A DNA stretch of 64,000 nucleotides from Mesorhizobium prunaredense (GTDB lineage Bacteria > Pseudomonadota > Alphaproteobacteria > Rhizobiales > Rhizobiaceae). The position numbers were made by a program, and so were the translations under genes. The notes under the pieces were generated by a model. It was not told where the DNA came from. It made no database searches and saw only the letters and a list, made by a program, of their open reading frames with translations. This document shows positions 45,889 through 54,936 of the stretch, in pieces. The stretch's first letter is position 1, and each line of letters begins with the position of its first letter. Location: NCBI RefSeq assembly GCF_900156895.1, contig NZ_FTPD01000010.1, positions 1 through 64,000 on the forward strand. Reading direction: 5' to 3'.

Positions 45889-46312
45889 GGATGATCTCCA
45901 GATAATGAATGATGCCGCGTGTCGGCTGCCATAGCAGTTCAGGATGCTCAGTGATCCACTGGTCGTGGCCGGGCAGGGCCAGACGGTCGCAAGGCAGATA
46001 TAAGGCGGCCGGATTCCAGCCCGGGTTGAAGGCTGCTCCCACCCGCCCCGAACCCTTCGGCCAATGGTCTCCGGTCAGCGGAGTGCCCGTCTCCACGTCG
46101 CAAGGCCTCGCGTTCGGCAGTGCGGCTGGGTAGCCATCCAACAGAAAACGAAAGCCCCATTCGGTGTCGTCGCGCGCCCTGACCGCGAAGTCCGCGGTCG
46201 ACCACGACACGCGCAGCAGGCGCCACCGCCCCTTGACCTTTCCAAGCAGGAAATCGGGGCGTTCCAGATGTGCATGGAACGCCCTTTCTTCTGCGCACAT
46301 CGGCGTCTCCAT
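45836..46312 (-). CDS. E2-like ubiquitin-conjugating protein
   Basis: A 158-residue protein; the ATG at 46312 shares one base with the stop of the ubiquitin-like gene. The C-terminal half resembles a prokaryotic E2 fold: GDHWPKGSGRVGAAFNP, then PAALYLPCDRLALPGHDQW with Cys108 as candidate thioester residue, then a Trp-Pro turn (LLWQPTRGIIHYLEIIHDLL) and the final helix. The upstream open frame is not part of the gene. Confidence rests on fold-like pattern plus context between the ubiquitin-like and JAB genes. Confidence 0.78.
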   Translation of the reverse strand: METPMCAEERAFHAHLERPDFLLGKVKGRWRLLRVSWSTADFAVRARDDTEWGFRFLLDGYPAALPNARPCDVETGTPLTGDHWPKGSGRVGAAFNPGWNPAALYLPCDRLALPGHDQWITEHPELLWQPTRGIIHYLEIIHDLLSSFAYLPAVRPAA

Positions 46313-46782
46313 TAGCCCTGCACCAGCTTCTTGCGCACCAGATCGAACACCACGGCGCAGCTGTCGGCGGCGTAGCTGCCCAAATGGGCATTCACCGGCG
46401 GCTGGAGCCGGCTGCCGTGGATCTGGAGGACATGTTCCTCGGCCTCTTCCTTGCCGAGGCCAGCTTTTTCGACGGCCCAGCGAGTGACCTTGGCGATCGT
46501 CGCCGAAGGCGCGAACTTGTGCTTGAACCCATCTGTCTTGTAGTGGACCGTGACCTCGACCTTCTTGCAACGGTGGGCGTGAAAGATCGGATGATCGTGG
46601 CCATGCAACGGGTGGTGATGCTCTAGTGGCTCGTCGTGATCCTCCACGAAGATGAGGAGTTCCTCGATGTTGACGCCGCGATGCTTCAAAAGGCCCAGGA
46701 GATCTCCCACGACGGCGGCCCCGTCGAGTTCAATGCGGTCGAGTGGCTCGGCACCGATCGCGACAAAAATTGCAGTTTTCAT
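46312..46782 (-). CDS. Ubiquitin-like protein with two beta-grasp-like parts and a His-rich linker
   Basis: A 156-residue protein from ATG 46782 behind AAAGGAA. Residues 1-50 (MKTAIFVAIGAEPLDRIELD and LLIFVEDHDEPL) form a first small domain. Residues 54-71 are His-rich (EHHHPLHGHDHPIFHAHR). Residues 72-156 look like a beta-grasp domain (KVEVTVHYKTDGFKHKFAPS, then AVVFDLVRKKLVQG). The chain ends exactly in Gly, so it can be activated by the E1 without trimming. It is the presumed modifier of the E1-E2-JAB set that follows in overlapping frames. Confidence 0.8.
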   Translation of the reverse strand: MKTAIFVAIGAEPLDRIELDGAAVVGDLLGLLKHRGVNIEELLIFVEDHDEPLEHHHPLHGHDHPIFHAHRCKKVEVTVHYKTDGFKHKFAPSATIAKVTRWAVEKAGLGKEEAEEHVLQIHGSRLQPPVNAHLGSYAADSCAVVFDLVRKKLVQG

Positions 46783-46944
46783 TCTCAAAATTCCTTTGAT
46801 CAGGTTCGGCAACATGCCGGACTTGAGCATTGGATCGGGCGACGCACGCGAATGCGGAAAGGCCGCCGTCAATATTTTTAAGATTGATTTGTCACGGTGG
46901 ATGTGGCGCCCAATATCGGCGTCGCATACCCGTCTATAAAAAAG
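46783..46944 (-). promoter_or_regulatory. 162-bp gap inside the operon, possible internal promoter
   Basis: All other junctions of the operon overlap or abut; this is the only gap. It is AT-rich in the middle (TTAAAAATATTGAC on the minus strand) and includes CTTTCCGCATTCG, which resembles TTTTCCGCTCTTCG upstream of the sigma-factor gene (51674-51687). A second promoter here is plausible but not shown. Confidence 0.35.
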
Positions 46945-49900
46945 CTAGGCCGCGCCGTTCGGCGCAGCGCAAATGAAGAGATAGGGACAGCGCGGGCAGC
47001 GGAAGTCATCCTGCCTTGGCTCATACAATCCGCCGCGGATGCTGCCGATGGCGGAAACACAGTCGCCTAAGCGCTTGTCAAACTTCGCCTTCGTCTGTCC
47101 TATTTCCAGCACCGAGCCTAGCAGAAGGTAGTGGTTCTCCACCTGCGCCTGCGGCCCGAGCGCCTCTTCGACCGCTTTCAGGAGTATCGTCGCCGATAGC
47201 CGATCCGCGTCCCCCGTCGATTGCCGACCCGATCGAAATAGCCTGGCAATGTGACTGTCACCATCTCGAACCACACGGTCGACACTCACGCTGAGAACCT
47301 CACCGCCGATGGCCGTGGAGAGCCGCCCGGTCCTGGTGGCGGCTCCCGCCGCCGATGCATGCAGTCGGTCAAGCATCGACAGGGTCAGCTTACGATAGGC
47401 AGGGCCGAAAATGTGCCCGTCGAGTCCGCTGTCAATCCAGGCTTGGTCAAAAATGGCCGCGGCCTGGGCGCGATCATACTCGACGCCTTCACCTAGGTCG
47501 CGGACAAAGGCAATGACCCGTTGCACGCAACCATGCGCTTCAAGATAGGCTCCGGCTTTGGATCGCTGCGACAACCCAAGCACACGCGCATAGAAAAAGC
47601 GCCGGGGACAAGCGGTATAACGCTCAATGTCGTCGGCGGTGAGCTCAACGGGCGCCGCCGGCAGGGGAATGGGCCGATAATCAGGCAGTGGTGTGTTTCG
47701 GCCCACCCCCGCGATCAAATGGCCATTTTTGACCGGCACCCGCACCAGGAACCTCGATGGATTGGCTGTTCTCCCGTTGCGGCTGGTCGGTCGATAAAGC
47801 CGAAGATGCTTCTTGGCCCGCGACATGGCGACAAACAGGATGCATTCCTCTTCCGCCTCGTGTGCGTCTTCCTCTTCCCCGCCGAGCATTCCCATTGGTG
47901 CGGGGCAGGCTGGAGGGCGGTTTGCGGCTGGAACGGCTCCCGCATACAGGCCCGGCAAATGCACCGCTTCAAACTCGAGACCCTTCGATGCGTGGACGGT
48001 CATCAGCCGGACGCCGTCCAGCCCATCCAGTTCGGCTGGAAGCTGCCTCAGGTCGCGCTCGTCGGCGAGCATGATCATGTGCCGGATCCGGTCGAGCGCG
48101 CGGCGTATCGGCGTGCCCTTTCCATGCAGGGGCATGACGCGCAGCGCATCGAGAAGCTGGCGCACCGCAACCCGACGCAGATCATCCGACGGCGACTGAC
48201 CGGTCAGGACCGTCCGCACATACTGGCTTGTGTCGAACAGAAACCTGCTCAGCGCCAGCCAGGGCGTCGAGCCTTGGGTGGCCCCGTTCAGATGGCGAGC
48301 CAACACGAGCAGCCCGGCACGCCCCGCCGGAGAAAGGTCATCCACATTTTCCAGGTTCCTGAGCAGGTCCAGAAGCCGTTCCTCGCTCGTGCGCGCCTGG
48401 CCGATGACCTTCAGAACGTCGTCGAGGGGAACGTCGTATTCCGGCAGTCCGGCGACGCGGACAAGGCCTGTGCCGGCACCGTCGGATATCAGCGAAAGCA
48501 CTGATAGAAGATCTCTTACCTCCGACCGATCGAAGAGCGGGCCGAGATAGAGCACAGGCATGCCACGCGCCTCGAGTTCTTCGGCAAACGAGGCCAGCGA
48601 ACCATTGCTTCGCGCTAGAACCGTCTGGGAGCGCAACGTGACGCCTTGCCTCTCCAGTTCCCGGATCGACCCGGCAAGAATGTCCATCTCGGCAGAGGCG
48701 TCCGCGCATGGAAAGATTGCCGGCCTGTCGGCTCCCGCGCCCATCGCGGCAAGAAGTCTGCTCGAGCCGGCGAAGCCACTCACCTTCATTGTGGTGCCGA
48801 ATGCGCTGTAGACATCGACGATTTCCTTGATCGAGCGGTAGTTCTCTTCCAAGCCGTCCCTTACGCCGGCCGAATAGTCGTTCTCGAACCTGGCAATGTT
48901 TGCCGCCGAAGCGCCCCGGAACCGGTAGATCGACTGGCGCGCGTCGCCGACGACCCACAGATCGTTGCCCTCGGCAACGATTTCTCTCACCAGCATCGCG
49001 CTGGCGCGGTTCACATCCTGGTATTCATCAATATGGACATGCGTGAAACGATTGCGCATTCCATCACGGAAGTCCTGGTCCGCGCGCATCATAAGGGTCG
49101 GACGCATGATCAGATCGCCATAGTCGACCGCCTTGTCGGCGATCAGCTGCTTTTGATAATGCTCATATACAAGCGCCACCTCGTAGGCCTTTTCGGCAGC
49201 AACGACCTGCTCATCGGTCTGTGCCGCCGCGCGCATCTTTTCGGCGGCGTGTGCGTAGTCGGTCCACGACCAGAGCTCATCCTTCGCCCTTGCGATTGCA
49301 CGCAATATGTCGCGAAGCACCAGCGCCGGCTCATAGAGATTGAGATAGTGTTTCAGTTCGAGCGCAGGCAGGGCCTCCTCCAGCATCGCGACCCCCTCGC
49401 TTGCATCGACCACCTTGGGATCGTCGGAGACGCCGAACAGCGTGTGATGTTTGCGGATCGTATCCAGGCCGAACGCATGAAACGTTCCGGTCCATACGTT
49501 GACTGCGCCGGAACCGGCCGCGAGCTGTATTCTTTCGGCCAACTCCAATGCCGCCTTATTGGAAAAGGTCAGAGCAAGGATTTTGTCCGCCGGCACCTTG
49601 TCCCTAATCAGCGATACGATCCTTGCCGTGAGGGTCTTTGTCTTTCCGGTTCCAGGTCCGGCGCGCAGCAGGAACGGCTTTCCACGATGATCCACGGCCC
49701 GGCCCTGGGACGGATTGCAGGCATTGTCGCTGGCGTTCGGCTTTGCTTCCGCTGCCTGCACGTCTGGCAGCAGCAGGCCGTCGGCAAGCTGCTGCAGGGT
49801 CGTCTCGTAGCGCAGTTTGAGGCCAGTCGAGATAAGCGTCGCCGTCATTCCCTCGACAAACAGTCGCTTGGCCAATGGCCGCGGCAAAACCAGCTCGCGA

Positions 49901-50286
49901 CCAAAGCTGTTGGCCTGAGCCTCCCGACGTTCCTTGATGCCGTAGGTCTCGATGCGCTGGCTTGGATCGCCGCCATTGGTCTCAGAGCGCGGGTAGTAGC
50001 CTTTTTCGGATCCGCTATGGACCTTGAAGTGACCAATCTCGTGCGCGATCACCTCTGCCAGCTCATCCTCCGGCAGATCGTTGCGTACAAATATGAACTT
50101 GAACTGCCGATCGAGGGCTCCGTGTGCCCCTTCCAGTTCGCGATAGTCCGGATCGTGTGCCCTGATCGTCAGCCCGAGATGCCTGGCAGCGCCCCTCGCA
50201 ACCTCGATCGAAGTCAATGTGTCTGAGAGAGCGGCCTCCTGTCGAAGCGCGCGGGCCAAAGCCCGAATGGCAGCGAACTGATCCAC
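46945..50286 (-). CDS. ImmA/IrrE metallopeptidase - UvrD helicase - RecB-like nuclease fusion
   Basis: An 1113-residue, three-part protein. Residues 1-140 are an ImmA/IrrE-type zinc peptidase (VIAHEIGHFKVH, HEXXH at 82-86, and RREAQANSFGREL). Residues about 200-800 are a complete SF1A helicase: Walker A AGPGTGKTKTL (about 209-219), THVHIDEYQDVN, WVVGDARQSIYRFRG, LEENYRS, RLMTVHASKGLEFEAV and FVAMSRAKKHL. The C-terminus is RecB/AddB-like with an iron-sulphur cysteine set (YTACPRRFFYAR and FRCPRCPYLFIC), but the usual D-Y-K-T-G nuclease motif appears to be replaced by ARLFRSG, so cutting activity is doubtful. The start is GTG directly after the stop of the upstream gene. A DNA-sensing or effector role in defence is inferred. 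Confidence 0.9.
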   Translation of the reverse strand: MDQFAAIRALARALRQEAALSDTLTSIEVARGAARHLGLTIRAHDPDYRELEGAHGALDRQFKFIFVRNDLPEDELAEVIAHEIGHFKVHSGSEKGYYPRSETNGGDPSQRIETYGIKERREAQANSFGRELVLPRPLAKRLFVEGMTATLISTGLKLRYETTLQQLADGLLLPDVQAAEAKPNASDNACNPSQGRAVDHRGKPFLLRAGPGTGKTKTLTARIVSLIRDKVPADKILALTFSNKAALELAERIQLAAGSGAVNVWTGTFHAFGLDTIRKHHTLFGVSDDPKVVDASEGVAMLEEALPALELKHYLNLYEPALVLRDILRAIARAKDELWSWTDYAHAAEKMRAAAQTDEQVVAAEKAYEVALVYEHYQKQLIADKAVDYGDLIMRPTLMMRADQDFRDGMRNRFTHVHIDEYQDVNRASAMLVREIVAEGNDLWVVGDARQSIYRFRGASAANIARFENDYSAGVRDGLEENYRSIKEIVDVYSAFGTTMKVSGFAGSSRLLAAMGAGADRPAIFPCADASAEMDILAGSIRELERQGVTLRSQTVLARSNGSLASFAEELEARGMPVLYLGPLFDRSEVRDLLSVLSLISDGAGTGLVRVAGLPEYDVPLDDVLKVIGQARTSEERLLDLLRNLENVDDLSPAGRAGLLVLARHLNGATQGSTPWLALSRFLFDTSQYVRTVLTGQSPSDDLRRVAVRQLLDALRVMPLHGKGTPIRRALDRIRHMIMLADERDLRQLPAELDGLDGVRLMTVHASKGLEFEAVHLPGLYAGAVPAANRPPACPAPMGMLGGEEEDAHEAEEECILFVAMSRAKKHLRLYRPTSRNGRTANPSRFLVRVPVKNGHLIAGVGRNTPLPDYRPIPLPAAPVELTADDIERYTACPRRFFYARVLGLSQRSKAGAYLEAHGCVQRVIAFVRDLGEGVEYDRAQAAAIFDQAWIDSGLDGHIFGPAYRKLTLSMLDRLHASAAGAATRTGRLSTAIGGEVLSVSVDRVVRDGDSHIARLFRSGRQSTGDADRLSATILLKAVEEALGPQAQVENHYLLLGSVLEIGQTKAKFDKRLGDCVSAIGSIRGGLYEPRQDDFRCPRCPYLFICAAPNGAA

Positions 50287-50886
50287 TTAAGCGCCCAGAT
50301 GTGCGAGCCAGAACTGTTTATCGTCGGCGCTGAGATCGGAGCTTCGGATCACTTCCGCAAAGCTTGCTTTCGCGCCTGTGCGGTTGCCGGATGGCGCAAA
50401 GTAATCCGCCGCTGCTGCAATTGAGTTCGATGACAGATGTGACCATACATCCGCCCTGCGCGCACCAGTCGCATCTGCGAGCCAGGCAATCAGCTTGCCT
50501 GGAATGGTCGTCTCGTCGATAAGGCCTCTGGCCAGCTGACGCAGTATGGCCATGTCGATACGGCATCGATCTGCCATCTTCTGCAGCTCTTCAGCCGGTA
50601 GGTTCTCAAACGGGTCAGCTGCGGCCGGTCTGGCCAGCTGCCAGAACCGGTCCAACAGAACCGTGTGTTCCGAAACCGTCCGCTCGACGCTCATCTGATC
50701 GTCCGAGAGATCACTGCCCTCAGACGCAAACCACTCAGCGGCAAAGGCAAGGATTTCTGCGCTGAATTGCGGGTTTTCGTTCGCGATCTGCTTGATGCGA
50801 TCCGCGCTGGCGCCATCCTCAAGCTCTGTGTGGACCTCGGCCAGGGTCTCGTCGAGCTGGTCCGCAGGAATGGGGTTACTGGTCAT
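50287..50886 (-). CDS. Hypothetical protein between sigma factor and helicase
   Basis: A 199-residue soluble, acidic, helix-rich protein that I do not recognise. The N-terminal half is rich in acidic residues (LAEVHTELEDGASADRIKQI). The C-terminal part includes LPAEELQKMADRCRIDMAIL and GKLIAWLADATGARRADVWS, which look like two helical bundles. No signal peptide, membrane segment or catalytic motif. Its ATG overlaps the sigma-factor stop (ATGA), and its stop abuts the GTG of the helicase fusion, so the three are co-translated. Position suggests a partner of the sigma factor (for example an anti-sigma) or of the IrrE peptidase. Confidence 0.75.
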   Translation of the reverse strand: MTSNPIPADQLDETLAEVHTELEDGASADRIKQIANENPQFSAEILAFAAEWFASEGSDLSDDQMSVERTVSEHTVLLDRFWQLARPAAADPFENLPAEELQKMADRCRIDMAILRQLARGLIDETTIPGKLIAWLADATGARRADVWSHLSSNSIAAAADYFAPSGNRTGAKASFAEVIRSSDLSADDKQFWLAHLGA

Positions 50887-51653
50887 CGCGTGTCTCTTTC
50901 CCGCGCCCCTTGCCGCGCGCGTTCCTCGGTTGCGCGCGCCTTTGCGGCCGCGCTCTTCAACAGATAGCGAATATTGCGGGCCGTGCAGCCCATCTGCGCG
51001 CCTGCCTCTGTCTCGGTCATGCGAGCCTGGAGCACGTAAAATATTGCTAGACGCTCCTTCTCGTTGAGCATTTCGAGAACCTGGTTCAGCATCGTCCTTG
51101 CTTCCGCCAGCGGCATCGAACTGTCAGAGACCATGCTTAGCGCGTCGGCCGCCTCCTCGCCGGTCAGATCCGAGTCGGGACCGACCAGATCCTCGCGTGA
51201 AACTTCGGTCTTGCTGCGCAAGCGGACTACTGCCCTGGCCGAATAATAGAGCCGCTCCGCGCCCGTCTTGAAGCTCATCTCGAAGATGTCGAGGCGGTCT
51301 GCTTCGATCAGCCAGAGCGCCTTGTCCTTGACGAGATCGTTGACACGCTCCCGGTCCAGATCGGACAAGTCTCTTATCATTCGATCGCCTGCCCGTTCGA
51401 GCCGGGAGAAGAATGCTATGACCAATGTGTCGTACTTGGGATCAGGACGGTTCGGCCTGAAGTTTCGCATCAGATAGACGAGCGTCTGGGGTCTCAGCTT
51501 TCCAGCCGCGGCGAGCGCGAATGCCTTCGGCAATGGCCACTCGAGAACCGCCTCGATCTCCGCCTCGACTGCGGGCGGCCGGGCGTACGGCTTGCCTTCC
51601 TTGGTTTTTCCGGCCAGCGGCTTCAGCGCGCCCTCCCTTGGCAATTCAGTCAT
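50883..51653 (-). CDS. Sigma-70-like (ECF-type) transcription factor heading the ubiquitin-like operon
   Basis: A 256-residue protein from ATG 51653 (GAGGGGA six bases before). The last 60 residues are sigma region 4-like: MLNEKERLAIFYVLQARMTE, then TEAGAQMGCTARNIRYLLKS (helix-turn-helix). The middle (RMIRDLSDLDRERVNDLVKD) could be a diverged region 2. It overlaps the next gene by four bases. The first 40 codons of the longer open frame have no ribosome site. It probably directs transcription of this operon or a small regulon. Confidence 0.7.
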   Translation of the reverse strand: MTELPREGALKPLAGKTKEGKPYARPPAVEAEIEAVLEWPLPKAFALAAAGKLRPQTLVYLMRNFRPNRPDPKYDTLVIAFFSRLERAGDRMIRDLSDLDRERVNDLVKDKALWLIEADRLDIFEMSFKTGAERLYYSARAVVRLRSKTEVSREDLVGPDSDLTGEEAADALSMVSDSSMPLAEARTMLNQVLEMLNEKERLAIFYVLQARMTETEAGAQMGCTARNIRYLLKSAAAKARATEERARQGARERDTR

Positions 51654-52578
51654 TGTTCCCCTCATTGATCTGACGAAGAGCGGAAAAGCGGAAAAAGCAT
51701 AATCAGCCTTCGCAACACTTGGAATGTCTGCCCGCCGCGCCACATGACATGGACCTCCGTCCTGCCCAGAAGGATTGGGCAAGGGCATGACATCACTGTA
51801 TTCGGCACAGCGCATCGATTCGATACGGCAGCTCTGCCTCGCACACCGCGACCGAGCTCTTCAGGACCGCCTTGAGGCAAGTATAAACGCACGATAATTC
51901 AACCGGCCGACCAGCCGATCACCCCATCCTGAATCGAATAGTTTAGTTTGGACCGTCACTCAGCTGCAGTTTCCAGCACCTCCTTGATTATGCCGCGGTT
52001 TTCCGGTGTCGCGCAGCGAATATGGAGGTGCCGCAGTTATTTCCCGCAAAAGCACGCGGGGCCGCGCAACATTTCAACGTCGCGCGGCTGCGACAGCCAA
52101 GGTCCACAACGCATCCACATACCCGACCATTCGCATGACAACCTTGGGGAAAAGCTTTCGCTCGCCTTTGCTCTGGGGGAATTTGCTGGACCGAGGCCAG
52201 CATCTGATGACGCGAGCCCTTTCGAATATTTTCGTGAGCGTGTTGTTGAAGCAGTGGGTGCCGGCGAGAGCTGCCGAGCAGTGGCGTCGGGCGCCGCCGG
52301 CCGCCGAATATGCCGAGCCCTCTTCCGATCTGGCGGTGTGCATCGCTCCTCCCGCATTGGACCGGTACCGGTGTTTGATCTCGGCGTAGTTCTCCCGTTA
52401 ACGAAGTTGCGCGTTTTAGGGTGTTGCGCTGCGCTTCTAGCAGGAATTGAGCTGCACGCTCGTTAGGTTTCCATGTTGCGTCTTGCTCAGGTTGCGGAGC
52501 CGCCCGTCGGCTCCAATCGGGGGCCTATGTTCGGAGGTCGCCTGAGTGCCCGATCTGCGAACCCCGCAAGCAGGTTCT
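51654..52578. other. Spacer between the sigma-factor gene and gabD
   Basis: About 0.9 kb without a recognised gene. The part next to 51653 must contain the operon promoter, including TTTTCCGCTCTTCG on the minus strand. Other open frames lack motifs. Confidence 0.35.
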
Positions 52579-54036
52579 TCAGATGCCGCCCATGCAGAGA
52601 TATTTCATTTCGAGGTAGTCTTCGAGCCCGTGGCGGGAACCCTCCCGCCCGATGCCGGACTGCTTCATCCCACCAAAGGGCGCCGCTTCCGAAGACATAC
52701 GCCCCGTGTTGATGCCAACCATGCCATATTCCAATGCCTCGGCAACGCGCCAGACACGCTTCAGGTTCGAGGCATAGAAATAGGCGGCGAGGCCGTAGAT
52801 CGTGTCGTTGGCCTCACGCACAACCTGATCCGCATCGTGGAAGCGAATGATCGGGGCCAGCGGCCCGAAAGTCTCCTCTTGCGCAACCGCCATGATGCTG
52901 GAAATTTCGGTGAGGACTGTGGGTTCGAAGAAGGTGCCATCCTTGCCGATACGTCCGGCCCCGCATCGAATTGTGCCACCTTTGGCAACGGCATCTGCGA
53001 TGTGGGACTCGATCTTGGTCAGAGCATGGATGTCGATGAGTGGTCCGATGTCCACTCCCGGAGCGAAGCCGTCGCCAACCGACAAGTGCCGCACTTTCTC
53101 CACGAATTTCTGGACGAACTCATCGTGAACGCTCGATTGGACGTAAAGACGGTTCGCTGAAACGCAAGTCTGGCCGGCGTTGCGGAACTTCGCCTGGATC
53201 GCGCCGTCAACCGCAGCGTCGATATCGGCGTCATCAAAGACGATGAAAGGGGCATTGCCGCCGAGCTCAAGGCTGACCTTCTTGATCTGGTCCGAGCACT
53301 GGCGCATGAGCAGCCGGCCAACCTCAGTCGAGCCTGTAAAGCTGATCTTTCGCACCTTGGGGTTGGAGCAGAGTTCGCGTCCAACGCCATCACCGTCGGA
53401 CGCATAGATCAGGTTGACGATGCCGTCGGGAAAGCCGGCTTGGTGCGCGAGAGCAAACATTGCACCTGCCACGAGCGGCGTCTGTTCGGCAGGTTTGAGC
53501 ACGATCGCGCAGCCCGCCGCCAGGGCCGGCGAGATCTTGCGCGCCACCATCGACGCTGGGAAATTCCATGGCGTAATCGTACCGACGACACCGATCGGCT
53601 GCTTGATCACCAGCATGCGACGGTCTGTCGAGGGTGCGGGGATCGTCTCGCCATAGATGCGATTGGCTTCTTCGGCGTACCATTGCAGATACGCGGCCGC
53701 ATGCGAAACCTCCGACTTGGCTTCGGGGAACGGCTTGCCCATCTCTGCAGTGAGTACGGCGGCAAGATCACCAGCGCGGTCAATGATCAGCTCATGCCAT
53801 CGCCACAGAACGTCACTGCGTTCTCGGGCGGTCAGCCCCGCCCATCCAGGCTGCGCTACGTAGGCCTTGTCGATCGCAGCGCGTGTCTCCTCCACACCCA
53901 TGTCGGGAAGTACTGCCAGCACTTCGCCGCTCGACGGGTTGAGGACCTCGAATGTCCGCTCGCTAACCGGCGTGCCGAGCGCCGGCAGGCGATCGATGGC
54001 GCCAAACAGGTCCGGGGATTTCAGGTGGCGGATCAT
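52579..54036 (-). CDS. gabD: Succinate-semialdehyde dehydrogenase
   Basis: A 485-residue aldehyde dehydrogenase of the GabD type from ATG 54036 (MIRHLKSPDLF). Motifs: ITPWNFPASMVARKISPALA, FTGSTEVGRLLMRQC, catalytic Glu in SLELGGNAPFIVFDDADID and catalytic Cys in RNAGQTCVSANRLYVQ. The C-terminal PFGGMKQSGIGREGSRHGLE is the GabD ending. It oxidises succinate semialdehyde to succinate with NADP. An open frame continues 640 bp upstream in phase but is not part of the family. Confidence 0.93.
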   Translation of the reverse strand: MIRHLKSPDLFGAIDRLPALGTPVSERTFEVLNPSSGEVLAVLPDMGVEETRAAIDKAYVAQPGWAGLTARERSDVLWRWHELIIDRAGDLAAVLTAEMGKPFPEAKSEVSHAAAYLQWYAEEANRIYGETIPAPSTDRRMLVIKQPIGVVGTITPWNFPASMVARKISPALAAGCAIVLKPAEQTPLVAGAMFALAHQAGFPDGIVNLIYASDGDGVGRELCSNPKVRKISFTGSTEVGRLLMRQCSDQIKKVSLELGGNAPFIVFDDADIDAAVDGAIQAKFRNAGQTCVSANRLYVQSSVHDEFVQKFVEKVRHLSVGDGFAPGVDIGPLIDIHALTKIESHIADAVAKGGTIRCGAGRIGKDGTFFEPTVLTEISSIMAVAQEETFGPLAPIIRFHDADQVVREANDTIYGLAAYFYASNLKRVWRVAEALEYGMVGINTGRMSSEAAPFGGMKQSGIGREGSRHGLEDYLEMKYLCMGGI

Positions 54037-54675
54037 CGGCAGGCACAGGGGCAATACCGGATTCCTCTCAAAACGCGGCGGATATGTATGTCGACAGGGC
54101 GTCGGTGTGTACTGCGCACCTGCGGGTTCCTTATAGGGCCTCGGCCAGACGGCTGGTAGACCATTCCACTCAGCTTGAAAGGGAGAATTTTTGAACTCTT
54201 CTGGCGATGGCTTGCGGTTCTCACCGGCGCAAACTGAACAATAGACATCGGCTTCCCAGCGCGGGTAGCTCTGCGGATCACGATCGGCATCCTCCGCAAA
54301 TCCGAAGGTGAGGCTGGCATTATAAAGATTACTGAACAAAAACTGGGGCCGGAGCTTCCTGCCCAAAAAGTTGCTTTGCACGCTTCTTCCAAGCTTCTCA
54401 TGCCGCCTTTTCATCGCGTTATTGAGGCTCGTGTGGAAAGCCGCGATCGGGTCCGCCAGTCTGAGCAAACTCGCGACTCCAAACGGAAAATCGACGCCAT
54501 CGACGCATTGTGCGAAGAGAACACTAGCCTGCCAGAACACAACTGCCTTGTCGGTGTCGCACATGACCTTGAACCAGGACAGAACCGGCTTTACCCAATA
54601 AATGACCCAAAAGACGCGAACTCCTATACATTGCGGTGGCTGGCTATGCCGGGCGGGCCCTATGGTTACCGCCAC
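54037..54675 (-). other. Open stretch in phase with gabD, coding status unclear
   Basis: 213 codons without a stop precede the gabD ATG in the same frame. The sequence (for example KLRPQFLFSNLYNASLTFGF and PRWEADVYCSVCAGEN) does not look like random GC-rich filler, but I cannot assign it to a family. It may be the 3' part of a lost gene fused in frame to gabD. Confidence 0.3.
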
Positions 54676-54936
54676 CGAACCGCAAAGGTGCGTTTCGGCC
54701 TAAGCAGGTGACGATCCCTAGCTGGAAAAACGGCACTCCTCGTCGGGGGCCTGGGTCCCGTGTCCCGCCCTCGGCGGTGCTATGCTGACATTCTGCCCTC
54801 TTAACCGGTCTGTCACTGCAGTCAGGCCCGCGTCCGGCCCTTCGGCCGGCGCAAGCGCTGACGCTCCTTGGGCTGCCTCATTTTCTGTGCGAGGCGCTCT
54901 TCGATCTCTCGACCGGCTCCAAAATTAAAAGACATC

